A stretch of 28,827 bases of DNA from a virus, in IMG/VR virus record IMGVR_UViG_3300047287_000438, positions 1 to 28,827 of that record, one strand, 5' to 3'. Under the pieces are notes generated by a model. It saw only the letters and a program-made list of their open reading frames with translations. It ran no database searches and had not been told where the DNA came from. The translations under genes and the position numbers were made by a program. Positions 13,639 through 21,722 of the stretch are shown in pieces (positions within the stretch are counted from its first letter, which is position 1; every line of letters starts with the position of its first letter).

Positions 13639-16601
13639 TGGCTATTGATATACGTGCGTCAATCTTCTGCAATCTTGGGGACATTATCCAAGCCAACATT
13701 TCGGATTCTGGCGTTTCTGAAGCCGGGCTTGTCAGGACGACAGGAGCCTGCGAAGTAGTTGGCACCAGCACGCCAAACATTGGCACTGCGGTCACGTTTT
13801 CATACACCACCCCGGATGGTGTCACACGAGCGGTCCCGCGCACGCTGTATGTTTTAAGCAGCTTTGCTAATCCATACAAGTCAACGACCGAAATTCAGCT
13901 TGGCTGCGCGTTGACCTACAAAGAGGGCTTGCGCGAAGTCATTAAGTGGGATGCTCTTGATGATCCAGCAAATGGCAGTTTTACTGCAGCCGATCAAGCA
14001 GTTATCACCGTGCCGATCAGTGCTAGCTCGGTAATGAACTACTGCTTAGAACAGCTTGAGCTTACGGCAACACAAAACCCATTAACCAACAAGTTTTCAA
14101 TTCCCGAGTTTGACTATAGCGCCGGCTATGTCCAGATTCTTAACGACCTTTTGGTTAGCGAAAGCTACTGCGGCTTTCTAAATGCAAACGGGGAGCTAGA
14201 GGTATTTTCATTAGACACTGATGGTGGTAGTGGGCCGGTAATAGGCATAGACAAGATCATTGATGTTGGCGGCATCAATGCGGGTCAGCTACCTGGGGAA
14301 GCTGTCACCGTCAGCTACAGCACGCTTAAGCTGAAACAACCTGATAATACCAATACCAATGCGGGTCAGTTGGGACCGCGTTGGGAAACAGTAGAAGCCA
14401 GCAGCTACCGCGACGTGATGATTACCTACACAAGTGCCAGCAGCGGCGAGCAGGAGTATAGGGTATACGGCACGTTAGACAGTACAATAAGCACAACATA
14501 CTATTCAGACTTTAATATCGCCAATCTTGTGCCAGGCACTGGCGCCTTCAAGATTGTTAGCGGTTACGAAAAAGTCCGCAAGGTATCCAAACGATATACA
14601 GTTGAGCGGACTGGCTCCGTGTCAACTGAGGGCTCTATTGCCTCAAGCTACCTTGCCAATGGACTGGACTACAGCAGCAGCGACCTATACACTGCCACCA
14701 CCGAAACGTTTACTTATGACTCATATGGAAATGAGGTTTATTATGTCAGCAATAAAGTAGGCTCCTCGGCCCATCTTATCGGCAACCTTGGCGTGCAAGA
14801 TTGGGTATTTACAGACAGCACAGGCGTACAAGCATATGCGCCTCCTAGAGGTGACCAAGTTAGCATTGCTCGCGTTGAACGCCAGACAGAGACTATTGGC
14901 GACTATCAACGGGTCGTAACCCGGACATATGGGCCTTGGACTAACACTATTGCTGGCCAGCAGGCCATGGCAATCGGCTTGCGTGGTATTGCTTCTTACA
15001 ACGAGCTTAGCGAGACCCTTGCCAGCGTCCCAGGCCGGCTATACCTGCTGAACACATCAGTTGAGACAAGACGCACAGCGGAAGGCGAGGTTGCACCTAC
15101 AGAAGCCGATATCACTAACAGTACTTATGCAAATGGCGGCGATCCAAGCAACGGGTATCGGACCGAAAGCAAAGTCGAGCTGCAGCTTGCGTTGGGCAGT
15201 GCTGCTGCACAGCGGCGCATTGAGTTCAATCTTCCCTATGCGCCTGATGATGTATTTACAAAATCAGGTGGCACATATTCTTCCGTTGAAAGCGACGCAG
15301 TTCAAAAAGCCACAAAGTACGGGCGTGTACAAAACAAGATATTACTGGCCAACAGAAATGGAATGAATGTCCAGACGGCAGCGGACGTTTTGTCGGCGAA
15401 ACCGTTTGAGTTGTTTGTTGTAACAGCCAACGGCATCAGCGGGGTTTATCGCACTAATGCGATGTCTTGGACAATGAGCGGGGATGGCATTGTCGCTTCA
15501 ACCGATGCTCTGTTTTGGGGTGGTGCTGGAGCAGCGCCGGCGACTACGGGCTCAGCTTGGTTCCCCACCAGCCCAACAATTACAACGCTGCCAGTGGCCC
15601 CAGCGGTGGTCAATACCGCACCTGCGCAGGTCGTTGGCACGACCTCCACCGTCAGCATCAGCAGTGGGGCAACCCCGAATACGGTCCCAAGTGTTGGGGC
15701 AAACCCACAGACAACACTCAACACCGTGTACCCAAATGCCGTAGCTGGGCACGTGGTGCAGGATGCTACGACGGATGAGTTGTGGGTCTACAACGGCGGC
15801 ACGTGGGCAAGTGTCGGTACAAATCCCACGCCGGCGCAAGTGTTGGGGGCTGGCTATCCCACAGCCGTCTCAGGCGATGGCGTTCAGGATCAGGCGACGG
15901 ACGAGTTCTGGGTCTACGACGGCAGCGCCTGGGAAAACGTCGGCACGAACCCCGGCCCCACGATGACCGTTGCGACGACGGTGCCGGTCTGGAACGAGAC
16001 GGCCAAAGCAGTAGGCCGTATCGCGCTTTCTGTTGAGGTGTCAAGCCTGCCGTACCCGCTAGAGGTTTTGACGCCCATAGCTGGAAACACGCGCACAACT
16101 CTAGAAATCACCAGACTTGTACCGATTAAAGTCCCGCTAGTTGCTGTGGCGCTGGCGGCTCAACCAGCAGCGGTGGTGACCGGCTCAGCGGTACGAGTCC
16201 CATTGACCAGTGTGGCTGTTGCTGCAGTCGAGCCAGCAGTGCTCATTGGCGTTGGCCTCACTGCCCCGCTTGCAGCTGCGATTGCACTTGCGGCAATCAG
16301 TCCGGCCGTAAGGACTGGCGCCAGTGCAACAACGCCACTGACAACAGTAGGCATTGCAGCCTTGGTACCGTTGTCTGTTGGCGGTGCTGGGGCTTTGCTG
16401 AGCGCCCCTGCAATAGATCTTGCCGTAGCCGCAGCCGCACCCACTGTGGTGACGGGAGCCAGCAGCCAAGTGCCATTGGTTGCAGTCAGTTTGTCGGCAG
16501 CGGCCCCTGAGGCAACCTTGGAAGGAGACTATTTCGGCAGCATGGCAGTTCAGCTGTACGGCTGGGAATCTGACTTCTACATTCCCTGGTGGGGCAACTG
16601 A
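13638..16601 (+). CDS. tail tip / hub protein with fibre-like C-terminal repeats
   Basis: The protein has 987 residues. The N-terminal 650 residues look like a baseplate hub or tail-tip protein: beta-rich start, EGLREVIKWDAL, then large beta domains with VNYSTL-like strands (TVSYSTLKLKQPDN) and ending SAWFPTSP. Residues about 697-775 hold two related units with WVYNGGTWASVG and WVYDGSAWENVG, as in phage fibre stalks. Residues about 833-965 are six hydrophobic 22-24-residue repeats (PLVAVALAAQPAAVVTG). The C-terminus YGWESDFYIPWWGN is aromatic. Its ATG overlaps the previous TAA. It likely binds the tail tip and presents a fibre. Confidence 0.75.
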   Translation: MAIDIRASIFCNLGDIIQANISDSGVSEAGLVRTTGACEVVGTSTPNIGTAVTFSYTTPDGVTRAVPRTLYVLSSFANPYKSTTEIQLGCALTYKEGLREVIKWDALDDPANGSFTAADQAVITVPISASSVMNYCLEQLELTATQNPLTNKFSIPEFDYSAGYVQILNDLLVSESYCGFLNANGELEVFSLDTDGGSGPVIGIDKIIDVGGINAGQLPGEAVTVSYSTLKLKQPDNTNTNAGQLGPRWETVEASSYRDVMITYTSASSGEQEYRVYGTLDSTISTTYYSDFNIANLVPGTGAFKIVSGYEKVRKVSKRYTVERTGSVSTEGSIASSYLANGLDYSSSDLYTATTETFTYDSYGNEVYYVSNKVGSSAHLIGNLGVQDWVFTDSTGVQAYAPPRGDQVSIARVERQTETIGDYQRVVTRTYGPWTNTIAGQQAMAIGLRGIASYNELSETLASVPGRLYLLNTSVETRRTAEGEVAPTEADITNSTYANGGDPSNGYRTESKVELQLALGSAAAQRRIEFNLPYAPDDVFTKSGGTYSSVESDAVQKATKYGRVQNKILLANRNGMNVQTAADVLSAKPFELFVVTANGISGVYRTNAMSWTMSGDGIVASTDALFWGGAGAAPATTGSAWFPTSPTITTLPVAPAVVNTAPAQVVGTTSTVSISSGATPNTVPSVGANPQTTLNTVYPNAVAGHVVQDATTDELWVYNGGTWASVGTNPTPAQVLGAGYPTAVSGDGVQDQATDEFWVYDGSAWENVGTNPGPTMTVATTVPVWNETAKAVGRIALSVEVSSLPYPLEVLTPIAGNTRTTLEITRLVPIKVPLVAVALAAQPAAVVTGSAVRVPLTSVAVAAVEPAVLIGVGLTAPLAAAIALAAISPAVRTGASATTPLTTVGIAALVPLSVGGAGALLSAPAIDLAVAAAAPTVVTGASSQVPLVAVSLSAAAPEATLEGDYFGSMAVQLYGWESDFYIPWWGN
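15726..15960 (+). repeat. two diverged WVYxG units in the tip protein
   Basis: Two units of roughly 40 codons repeat the pattern V-QDxxTDExWVYxGxxWxxVGTNP. DNA identity is moderate, so this duplication is older than the 78-bp repeat at 12853. Such units are common in phage fibre stalks. Confidence 0.65.
16131..16530 (+). repeat. six hydrophobic 22-24-residue repeats in the tip protein
   Basis: The coding sequence repeats a pattern of Pro-Leu, then alternating Val/Ala, then Pro-x-Val-x-x-Gly about six times. Copies differ at many positions. The alternating pattern suggests a beta-solenoid or triple-beta fibre shaft. Confidence 0.6.
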
Positions 16602-16604
16602 CAA

Positions 16605-16961
16605 ATGGCCGCTCCTAATCTCAAAGCCCCTACGAGCATCACCGGCAAAACGGCGGTTTATGCCTGCACGGCATCCTTGGCATCCGCTTTGTCCAACAGC
16701 GCAGCCAGCGGCAAATCTCTCAAAGTCAATGTCATTCGTGCAGCCAACGTTTCTACTGCTGCTGGGACTATTGAAGTGACGATTTACCGTTCCAGCAATC
16801 ACACCGAGATTATCAAGGCGGCGCAGGTGCCAATCAACAGTTCGTTAATTGTACTGAACCGCGAAGAATACATTTACCTGGAAGAGGGCGACTCAATTTA
16901 CGCTAAGGCCAATGCAACGAGCACGATCGACCTGATTGTGACCTACGAGGAGATCGCGTAA
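16605..16961 (+). CDS. small tail-associated structural protein
   Basis: The protein has 118 residues and is largely beta: KSLKVNVIRAANVSTAAGTIEVTIYR, NREEYIYLEEGDSIYAKANA and a final strand STIDLIVTYEEIA. This resembles the compact jelly-roll-like proteins found in siphophage tail modules, for example tail-tip or decoration proteins, but I cannot name it. It starts 3 nt after the tip protein and ends 2 nt before the next gene, so it belongs to the same operon. The composition is less GC-rich than the head genes. Confidence 0.72.
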   Translation: MAAPNLKAPTSITGKTAVYACTASLASALSNSAASGKSLKVNVIRAANVSTAAGTIEVTIYRSSNHTEIIKAAQVPINSSLIVLNREEYIYLEEGDSIYAKANATSTIDLIVTYEEIA

Positions 16962-16963
16962 CT

Positions 16964-17941
16964 ATGACCGTCGCCCCCCAAACATACACTGCTGCGGCAA
17001 CTTGGACAGCTAGCCAGCTTGCCGATATTTTCAAGCAAGCATTGATTGATGCAGGCTTGATGACCGACTGGTTTGATAGCTTTCTGAATACTGTTGAAAG
17101 CCGCGTGCTGCGCGTCATCAATGACGGCAGCAAGACTTACGGCACGGTCTATTACTGGTTCATGTTTACGACGAACGGAGTGTTTGTACAGACAACCAGC
17201 ACCTGGAACGCCGCAACCCATGTACCGACTGGCACGCAATATATTGACTACCTTTCGGCAGTTACAAGCGTCACAACAAACCATGCCACGCTGCTCTCCC
17301 TGTCAAACACAACAAACTGCGCACTGACACGCTACACAAGTGGTGTTAACAGCGCGGTTTCTCTGTTTTTAATCCGAAACGGCAGCAGCAACACGGTGTT
17401 TATGGTGTCAAACCCAAGCTTTAACGCATCCGCCTTTGTTGATCAAAACAAAGTGCAGTTTAATAACCTGCTTACGGTTGGCACCAGCACAACAGGCAAT
17501 GCCAGTACAGTAGTTGCATCTCAAGTTTTCCACACAAGAGCATCATACTTAGGCGCTGTCGGTCTTCGCGGCATCACTACGGCTTCTCAATATGCCAGTT
17601 TGCGACCGATTCAACAATTTACTGCACCCGGAAATGCCATAGGCAGCTCAACAAATTACAGCAGTAGCGTTAACTCCGTATGGCTGCCTATCGCGGAAAA
17701 CAATACGAATACAGCACTAGCTGCCGACCATATGCCTGTGTTTACCGCACCAACAATTAGCCCTTACATGGCTGCCTTGCCTAGCGACTTTGGGATTGTC
17801 GGCTACTACGCTTCTAACACCATGGCCGTGCAAGATACCCTGGTCGTCAGTTCTGGAACTGAGGAATGGGAAATGTTAGCAGTGGGTCTGAACGCAACTA
17901 CAGACGCCGCCCGTATCATGTTCTGCGCTAGGACGGTGTAG
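16964..17941 (+). CDS. tail fibre-like structural protein
   Basis: The protein has 325 residues. The N-terminal 60 are helical (ASQLADIFKQALIDAGLMTDWFDSFL); the rest is rich in Ser, Thr, Asn and short strands, like many adhesins and fibre heads. There is no signal peptide and no recognisable enzyme motif. It lies in a run of closely spaced genes (2-nt gaps on both sides) between the tip protein and LamG-like genes, so a host-contact role is likely. The family is unknown. The composition is moderately AT-rich compared with the flanking head module. Confidence 0.7.
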   Translation: MTVAPQTYTAAATWTASQLADIFKQALIDAGLMTDWFDSFLNTVESRVLRVINDGSKTYGTVYYWFMFTTNGVFVQTTSTWNAATHVPTGTQYIDYLSAVTSVTTNHATLLSLSNTTNCALTRYTSGVNSAVSLFLIRNGSSNTVFMVSNPSFNASAFVDQNKVQFNNLLTVGTSTTGNASTVVASQVFHTRASYLGAVGLRGITTASQYASLRPIQQFTAPGNAIGSSTNYSSSVNSVWLPIAENNTNTALAADHMPVFTAPTISPYMAALPSDFGIVGYYASNTMAVQDTLVVSSGTEEWEMLAVGLNATTDAARIMFCARTV

Positions 17942-17943
17942 CA

Positions 17944-18114
17944 ATGGCCAGTTTTAACCAAGCTCCGCTGAGTCAAGCGTCCTTGGCGCTACAGGCATTT
18001 TCATTGACGCTCGGGACTGATGCAGCAGCTGTTCCGGTGGCACCAATCGCAAGCAAGTCTTCTGAGCCCTACTTGCGCCCGAGCTGGCGTCGCGGCTCAG
18101 GGGTGCTGCGCTAA
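17944..18114 (+). CDS. 56-residue tail-module ORF
   Basis: ATG at 17944 lies 2 nt after the previous stop, and the frame runs to TAA at 18112-18114. The product begins MASFNQAPLSQASLALQAFS and ends in an Arg-rich tail (RPSWRRGSGVLR). It has no membrane segment or known motif. The tight spacing and the following intergenic gap with a late element support a real gene; very small proteins like this are common at the end of phage tail operons. The function is unknown. Confidence 0.55.
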   Translation: MASFNQAPLSQASLALQAFSLTLGTDAAAVPVAPIASKSSEPYLRPSWRRGSGVLR

Positions 18115-18132
18115 GTCTGCACCAGCAGCGCA

Positions 18133-18143
18133 GGCAACCTAGC
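18133..18143 (+). promoter_or_regulatory. late-gene element copy (GGCAACCTAGC)
   Basis: This copy lies in the 46-nt gap before the gene at 18161 and ends 17 nt before its ATG. It is preceded by GCGCA, a prefix shared with the copy at 23618. Confidence 0.6.
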
Positions 18144-18160
18144 GGCAAAGCGCCTGCCAA

Positions 18161-18592
18161 ATGGCTGTCACAATTAGCGTCTACAACCACACGGCTGCCA
18201 AGTTTGCAGATGGTAGTTTTGCCGTAGGAGACACCTACAAGGTGAAGCTGCTGACAGCTGCCACGTTTGATGCAACCCATGCAACCCTGGCTGCAACGGG
18301 AGGTACTGAAGTCGCAGGCGCCAATGGATACACCACTGGCGGGCAAGCATTGGCCAACGTGGCCGTGACGACCGTTACGACCAACGATGCCAAGTTTGAT
18401 GCAGATGATGTGACGTGGAGCGCTAGCGGGGGCAGCATTACAGCTTCCTACGCCATTCTTTTTGACGACACTGATGCCAATGATCCGCCGTTGGCGTTCA
18501 TTGATTTTGGCGGCAGCCAGAGTGCAGGCGATGGCACGCAGTTCAAGGTGATCTGGAACGCCAGCGGCATCTTTACCTTCACCGTGGCGTGA
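18161..18592 (+). CDS. small beta-rich phage structural protein
   Basis: The protein has 143 residues, rich in Thr, Ala and beta strands. It opens MAVTISVYNHTAAKFADG and contains TYKVKLLTAATF, then a central TTGGQALANVAVTT and the C-terminal strand WNASGIFTFTVA. This type recurs in phage tail or decoration modules (an immunoglobulin- or jelly-roll-like fold is likely), but no function is assigned. It is the first gene of a unit with its own late element and is followed after one base by the next gene. Confidence 0.7.
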   Translation: MAVTISVYNHTAAKFADGSFAVGDTYKVKLLTAATFDATHATLAATGGTEVAGANGYTTGGQALANVAVTTVTTNDAKFDADDVTWSASGGSITASYAILFDDTDANDPPLAFIDFGGSQSAGDGTQFKVIWNASGIFTFTVA

Positions 18593-18593
18593 C

Positions 18594-19001
18594 ATGGCAG
18601 TTAGCACCGTCATCAGTCAGAAAGAGCTAGAGCGCGTCGCAGCACTGGCTTACGAAGGTGAAACCATCAAGGTCATGTTGTGCCAAGTCGCCACTAGCGG
18701 CTACACGGCGCAGAGCACTGTTGCCAACTGGCAGACGGTAGAACTGCCAAGCACCGGCGGGTATGTGCGCTACTCGCAAGCGGTGGGTACTGGTAGCTAC
18801 AACGCAACTTCTGGACGGTACGAGCTGCCTGCCATTGACGCGGAGTTTACAGCTTCCGGCGTAGGATTTACCTACGAAACTATTGTAATCTACATTGATG
18901 GCGCGACCTACCCGCATTCTGTAATCACGGAATCACCCAATCTTGCCTTGCAAGCTGGGCAGGTGCAAACCTATCGCATTAGCCTCATCACGGATGACTG
19001 A
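18594..19001 (+). CDS. beta-rich tail-module protein
   Basis: The protein has 135 residues with a mostly beta pattern: ETIKVMLCQVATSGYT, GGYVRYSQAVGTGSYN, VGFTYETIVIYIDGATY and a final GQVQTYRISLITDD. The design (a short N-terminal helix with ISQKELERVAALAY, then strands) is like that of phage proteins placed next to fibres and resembles its neighbour at 18161 in size. Its stop overlaps the start of the LamG-like gene (TGATG). I do not recognise the family. Confidence 0.7.
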   Translation: MAVSTVISQKELERVAALAYEGETIKVMLCQVATSGYTAQSTVANWQTVELPSTGGYVRYSQAVGTGSYNATSGRYELPAIDAEFTASGVGFTYETIVIYIDGATYPHSVITESPNLALQAGQVQTYRISLITDD

Positions 19002-19990
19002 TGAGCACCGAAATCAACGTTACAGTTGAAGACGAAAGCCTTATCGATATTGACATGAAATATCGACGACAGAATAGGCAAAATGAACAGTTGCGTCGCC
19101 AAAACAACCAAGCAATCCTTGCCGAGGAGCAGAAGAAAAGGCAAGATCTGCAAAAAAAACCAGCGCCTGCCAAGTCAGCTGCCAAAGTGCGCAAAGACGA
19201 GCCAGCCGCGTCAAGCTCACTTAACAGTTTAGTCTTAAGACCAACTCTGCCACCCGATGCTAACCAATGGTTTGATCCAGATGTAAGAGCGGCCATTCCG
19301 TTGCAGAGCAATGGCGGTTATCCAAGAGTCGCCAACTCAGACACGAGCAATACATATGGATTGGCTAGACCAACTTACTTCCCAACGCAGGGACCCTCGG
19401 AAGCACCGGCCCTGGCTGCGGTTCCAGTTGGCAGCTTATCAAGTAATTACGTGACACTCACGGCTTCATCCCCGCCGAACAAAGTCTTAAATCAATTTAC
19501 TGTTCAACTGTACTTTCGCATGGGGACTTCAGTGCAGACATACCAACCCTTCCCCGAAATCCTGCTAGAGCTTGGCCCAATATCTATGTTTTTTTCTATT
19601 GAATCAGGAAGTTCTCTGCGCAAAGTCTTTCAGTATTCTATTTATGCTGGTGGAAGGACTACAGACATCTATTCTGCAAACAGCTCCCTTGGCGACATCG
19701 GATCTCCAATGCTTAGGGCAGGTGTATGGCATCATGTAGCGATGACTCTTAGAGCCGGAGTTGCGACTGCGTATTTTGACGGCCAAGCTTTGAGTCAGGT
19801 CACTCTTCCTGCGTTAACGGTTGAGCTTTTGAAATATGGGCTGAGCAGAACCGATTGGCTTACCCTTGGTTTTGGCCAAAGCGTTACAGGGTTTATCAAT
19901 CCTGCTCAGCCTGTGTACGTTCACGGTCTAAGGTTTGAGCCCAAATGCAGATGGCTCAGCGATTTTACGCCTCCCGCAAGGCTTCCGTAG
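19001..19990 (+). CDS. tail fibre with LamG/concanavalin-like domain
   Basis: The protein has 329 residues. The N-terminus (1-70) is highly charged and coiled-coil (YRRQNRQNEQLRRQNNQAIL), probably an anchor to the tail. Residues about 140-320 show the LamG/concanavalin A-like lectin pattern: NQFTVQLYFRMG, then a beta sandwich, GVWHHVAMTLRAGVATAYFDG (the typical W-H-H-V turn and strand), and VYVHGLRFEPKCRWLSDFTPP. Such domains bind sugars on the host surface. It is therefore a candidate receptor-binding protein. It starts within the stop of the previous gene. Confidence 0.78.
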   Translation: MSTEINVTVEDESLIDIDMKYRRQNRQNEQLRRQNNQAILAEEQKKRQDLQKKPAPAKSAAKVRKDEPAASSSLNSLVLRPTLPPDANQWFDPDVRAAIPLQSNGGYPRVANSDTSNTYGLARPTYFPTQGPSEAPALAAVPVGSLSSNYVTLTASSPPNKVLNQFTVQLYFRMGTSVQTYQPFPEILLELGPISMFFSIESGSSLRKVFQYSIYAGGRTTDIYSANSSLGDIGSPMLRAGVWHHVAMTLRAGVATAYFDGQALSQVTLPALTVELLKYGLSRTDWLTLGFGQSVTGFINPAQPVYVHGLRFEPKCRWLSDFTPPARLP

Positions 19991-20085
19991 CTTCCTCAAC
20001 GAGCTACAAGATGATTAGCACATGATCACGTGGAGAGCACTTGTCCGGGGGCCTATCAAGTGCCGGTGGCTACCTGACTGGACGG

Positions 20086-20700
20086 ATGACACTAAACTTA
20101 CGCAAGATCAACACAGTCCTCATGCTGCCTTTTATCACCCCACCTGCGCCGCGCAGTGTGCGCCAGATCGGCAATGATCAGGTTGGTGTGCTGGAAGTGG
20201 AAGTGCGTGGTGGCCTGACGGTCGGCGAGAGTGCCACCATCAGTGAGCTGCTGGCCCAAGAGCAGAGCGCTTTTGTGCGTGGTGCGCAGATCGCGGATGC
20301 CATTGCCAAAGAGGAAGAGATCAGCCTGACCGAAGCGTTCCAGCTGATTGAGAACGCGATTGCTGGGCGTTCGCTGGAGCCGGATGCGGATGCGATTCGC
20401 GTGCGCCATGCCGAGCGCATTGCCGAGGTGGCCCGCGTCTATGCCAAGGCCGGCCAAGCCAACCTGGAGGCCACTGTGACGGCGCTGGTGCGTAGCCGTT
20501 GCAACCTGCCGGCATGGACGCTGGAGGATACGCGCAAGATGGATAAGCCCTTGTTCGATGGCCTGTGGCAACTGGCGCAGGATGAACAGGCGGCTGAGGA
20601 TCTGCCCAGCACACCACCCACTGAGGAAGAACTGGGAAAGCAGCAGCCGGCAACGCCGACAGAGGGCAAACGGACTGGGCGCAACTCTTCTGGGAACTAG
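20086..20700 (+). CDS. tail assembly chaperone, short (G-type) product
   Basis: The protein has 204 residues from the ATG at 20086. It is mostly helical with LTVGESATISELLAQEQSAFV and SLTEAFQLIENAIAG, then HAERIAEVARVYAKAG. It ends by normal termination at 20700 in a low-complexity tail. A lambda-type slippery heptamer lies at 20634-20640, and the reading frame that continues after a -1 shift is clearly coding. This is the G/GT arrangement of siphophage tail chaperones that guide tape measure and tube assembly. A later start at 20122 (MLPFITPP) is possible. The gene lies far downstream of the tape measure, not just before it as is usual. Confidence 0.75.
   Translation: MTLNLRKINTVLMLPFITPPAPRSVRQIGNDQVGVLEVEVRGGLTVGESATISELLAQEQSAFVRGAQIADAIAKEEEISLTEAFQLIENAIAGRSLEPDADAIRVRHAERIAEVARVYAKAGQANLEATVTALVRSRCNLPAWTLEDTRKMDKPLFDGLWQLAQDEQAAEDLPSTPPTEEELGKQQPATPTEGKRTGRNSSGN
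20634..20640 (+). promoter_or_regulatory. programmed -1 frameshift site GGGAAAG
   Basis: In the upstream frame the codons read CTG GGA AAG, so the heptamer is G GGA AAG, the same slippery sequence as lambda G/T. A -1 slip joins residue 185 of the chaperone to the frame starting at 20640, which stays open to 21293. Confidence 0.85.
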
Positions 20701-21293
20701 CCCGAGGGTTCCCCGGTCAATTTGACCGCAGCACCTACGGCACTGAGTTGCGGGTGACGGTGCTTGTCGCGTGGAAGGCGCTGCAGAAGCTGAAGCGTGA
20801 GGAAATGGCACTAGCTGAGCTGCCGGTGGCCAGCCTTGCGGCACTGACGGCCAACATCAACCGCGACCCGAAGAAAGGCAAGCCGTTTGCTCCGGCCGAC
20901 TTCGCCTTGTTCCGCGAGAAGGAAGAACCGACCGCCCAGCTCAGCGCTGAGGTGGCCGCCACCGCTTTAGCACTACGGCATGAAGACAAGCTGCCGTCAA
21001 TCCTGCTGACCGCCTGGCAGCAGATCCTGGCATCCGCCAACGAGAGTGCTGCACCACCAAGCGTCAGAGCGCTGCACTCGGATGATCAACGCGTTTGGGT
21101 GCTGTGCCCCAGCTGGGAGGGCAAGAACTGCCGTGGCGGCTTGGTGGCCGTGCATGGCCAGATCAGCGGGTCGGTGCTGCTGCGGGATCTTGATCGCCAA
21201 CTTGCCACCTATGAGGTGCAGATCCCCGCCAGACCATTGGCAGGCTGGCTGGAAGCCGGTTTGCTGTTGGTGGCCGGAAATCTAGCCGTATGA
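20640..21293 (+). CDS. tail chaperone frameshift extension (GT-type C-terminus)
   Basis: This -1 frame has no good ATG at its beginning, yet its translation upstream of the first start-like codon (TTG at 20748) is protein-like, including TDWAQLFWELARGFPGQFDR, typical of the T part of GT proteins. Read as a fusion from 20086 it gives about 402 residues. The extension is helical at first (VLVAWKALQKLKREEMALAE) and then mixed. Its stop overlaps the next ATG (ATGA). A separate start at 20748 would cut off the conserved-looking segment, so the frameshift reading is preferred. Confidence 0.8.
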   Translation, partial: AAAGNADRGQTDWAQLFWELARGFPGQFDRSTYGTELRVTVLVAWKALQKLKREEMALAELPVASLAALTANINRDPKKGKPFAPADFALFREKEEPTAQLSAEVAATALALRHEDKLPSILLTAWQQILASANESAAPPSVRALHSDDQRVWVLCPSWEGKNCRGGLVAVHGQISGSVLLRDLDRQLATYEVQIPARPLAGWLEAGLLLVAGNLAV

Positions 21294-21688
21294 ACGTTCT
21301 CAGCCTGCGGACGGCACTGGAAACCACGCTGGTGGATGTGCTGGGCACCTACACGCTGGCGAATGGGGTGACAACACCAGCCATTGCGGTGCGGGCTGCG
21401 GGGGAGAGCCTGCCGGCGGGGACAACGGTGACAGGGCTGGAATGCGTAATCCTGCGCGAGCCGGAGCTGGTGCCGGTGCGGCAGTATCAGCGCGAGCACG
21501 CCTTCAGCCGCTGGACGGTGTATCTCGTGGACTGGGACGGGGAAGCCAGCCTGCAGACCGTGGCGGGCCGGTTGATCTGGGCTTACCCCGGCAGCAATGC
21601 CGTCAGCATCACGGTGCCGCGTGGTGTGGGTCCGCGCAGTCAGATGCGCGTGGACATCCAGACCGATCCCGACACGATCGTCGGCTGA
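21290..21688 (+). CDS. small phage protein, possibly tail-terminator-like
   Basis: The protein has 132 residues. An N-terminal helix (MNVLSLRTALETTLVDVLG) is followed by strands with IAVRAAGESLPAG, LECVILREPELVPVRQYQREHAF, WTVYLVDWDG, then helix TVAGRLIWAYPG and a final strand with MRVDIQTD. This alpha/beta order resembles tail terminator or minor tail proteins, but I would not assign it firmly. It is translationally coupled to the chaperone extension by ATGA. Confidence 0.65.
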   Translation: MNVLSLRTALETTLVDVLGTYTLANGVTTPAIAVRAAGESLPAGTTVTGLECVILREPELVPVRQYQREHAFSRWTVYLVDWDGEASLQTVAGRLIWAYPGSNAVSITVPRGVGPRSQMRVDIQTDPDTIVG

Positions 21689-21692
21689 GCGC

Positions 21693-21703
21693 GGAAACCT
21701 TGG
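21693..21703 (+). promoter_or_regulatory. late-gene element copy (GGAAACCTTGG)
   Basis: This copy lies in the 34-nt gap before the gene at 21723 and ends 19 nt before its ATG. It is preceded by GAGCGC. Confidence 0.58.
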
Positions 21704-21722
21704 GATAGCAAGTATCTCGTCG

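Noticed and set aside
20692-20701. GGGAACTAGC at the end of the short chaperone frame
   Set aside because: It is one base short, lies within the frameshifted coding region and has no gene start at the usual distance.
20098-20844. 248-residue open frame on the minus strand over the tail chaperone
   Set aside because: It is a shadow of GC-rich coding sequence. The plus strand has the frameshift site and a chaperone-like protein.
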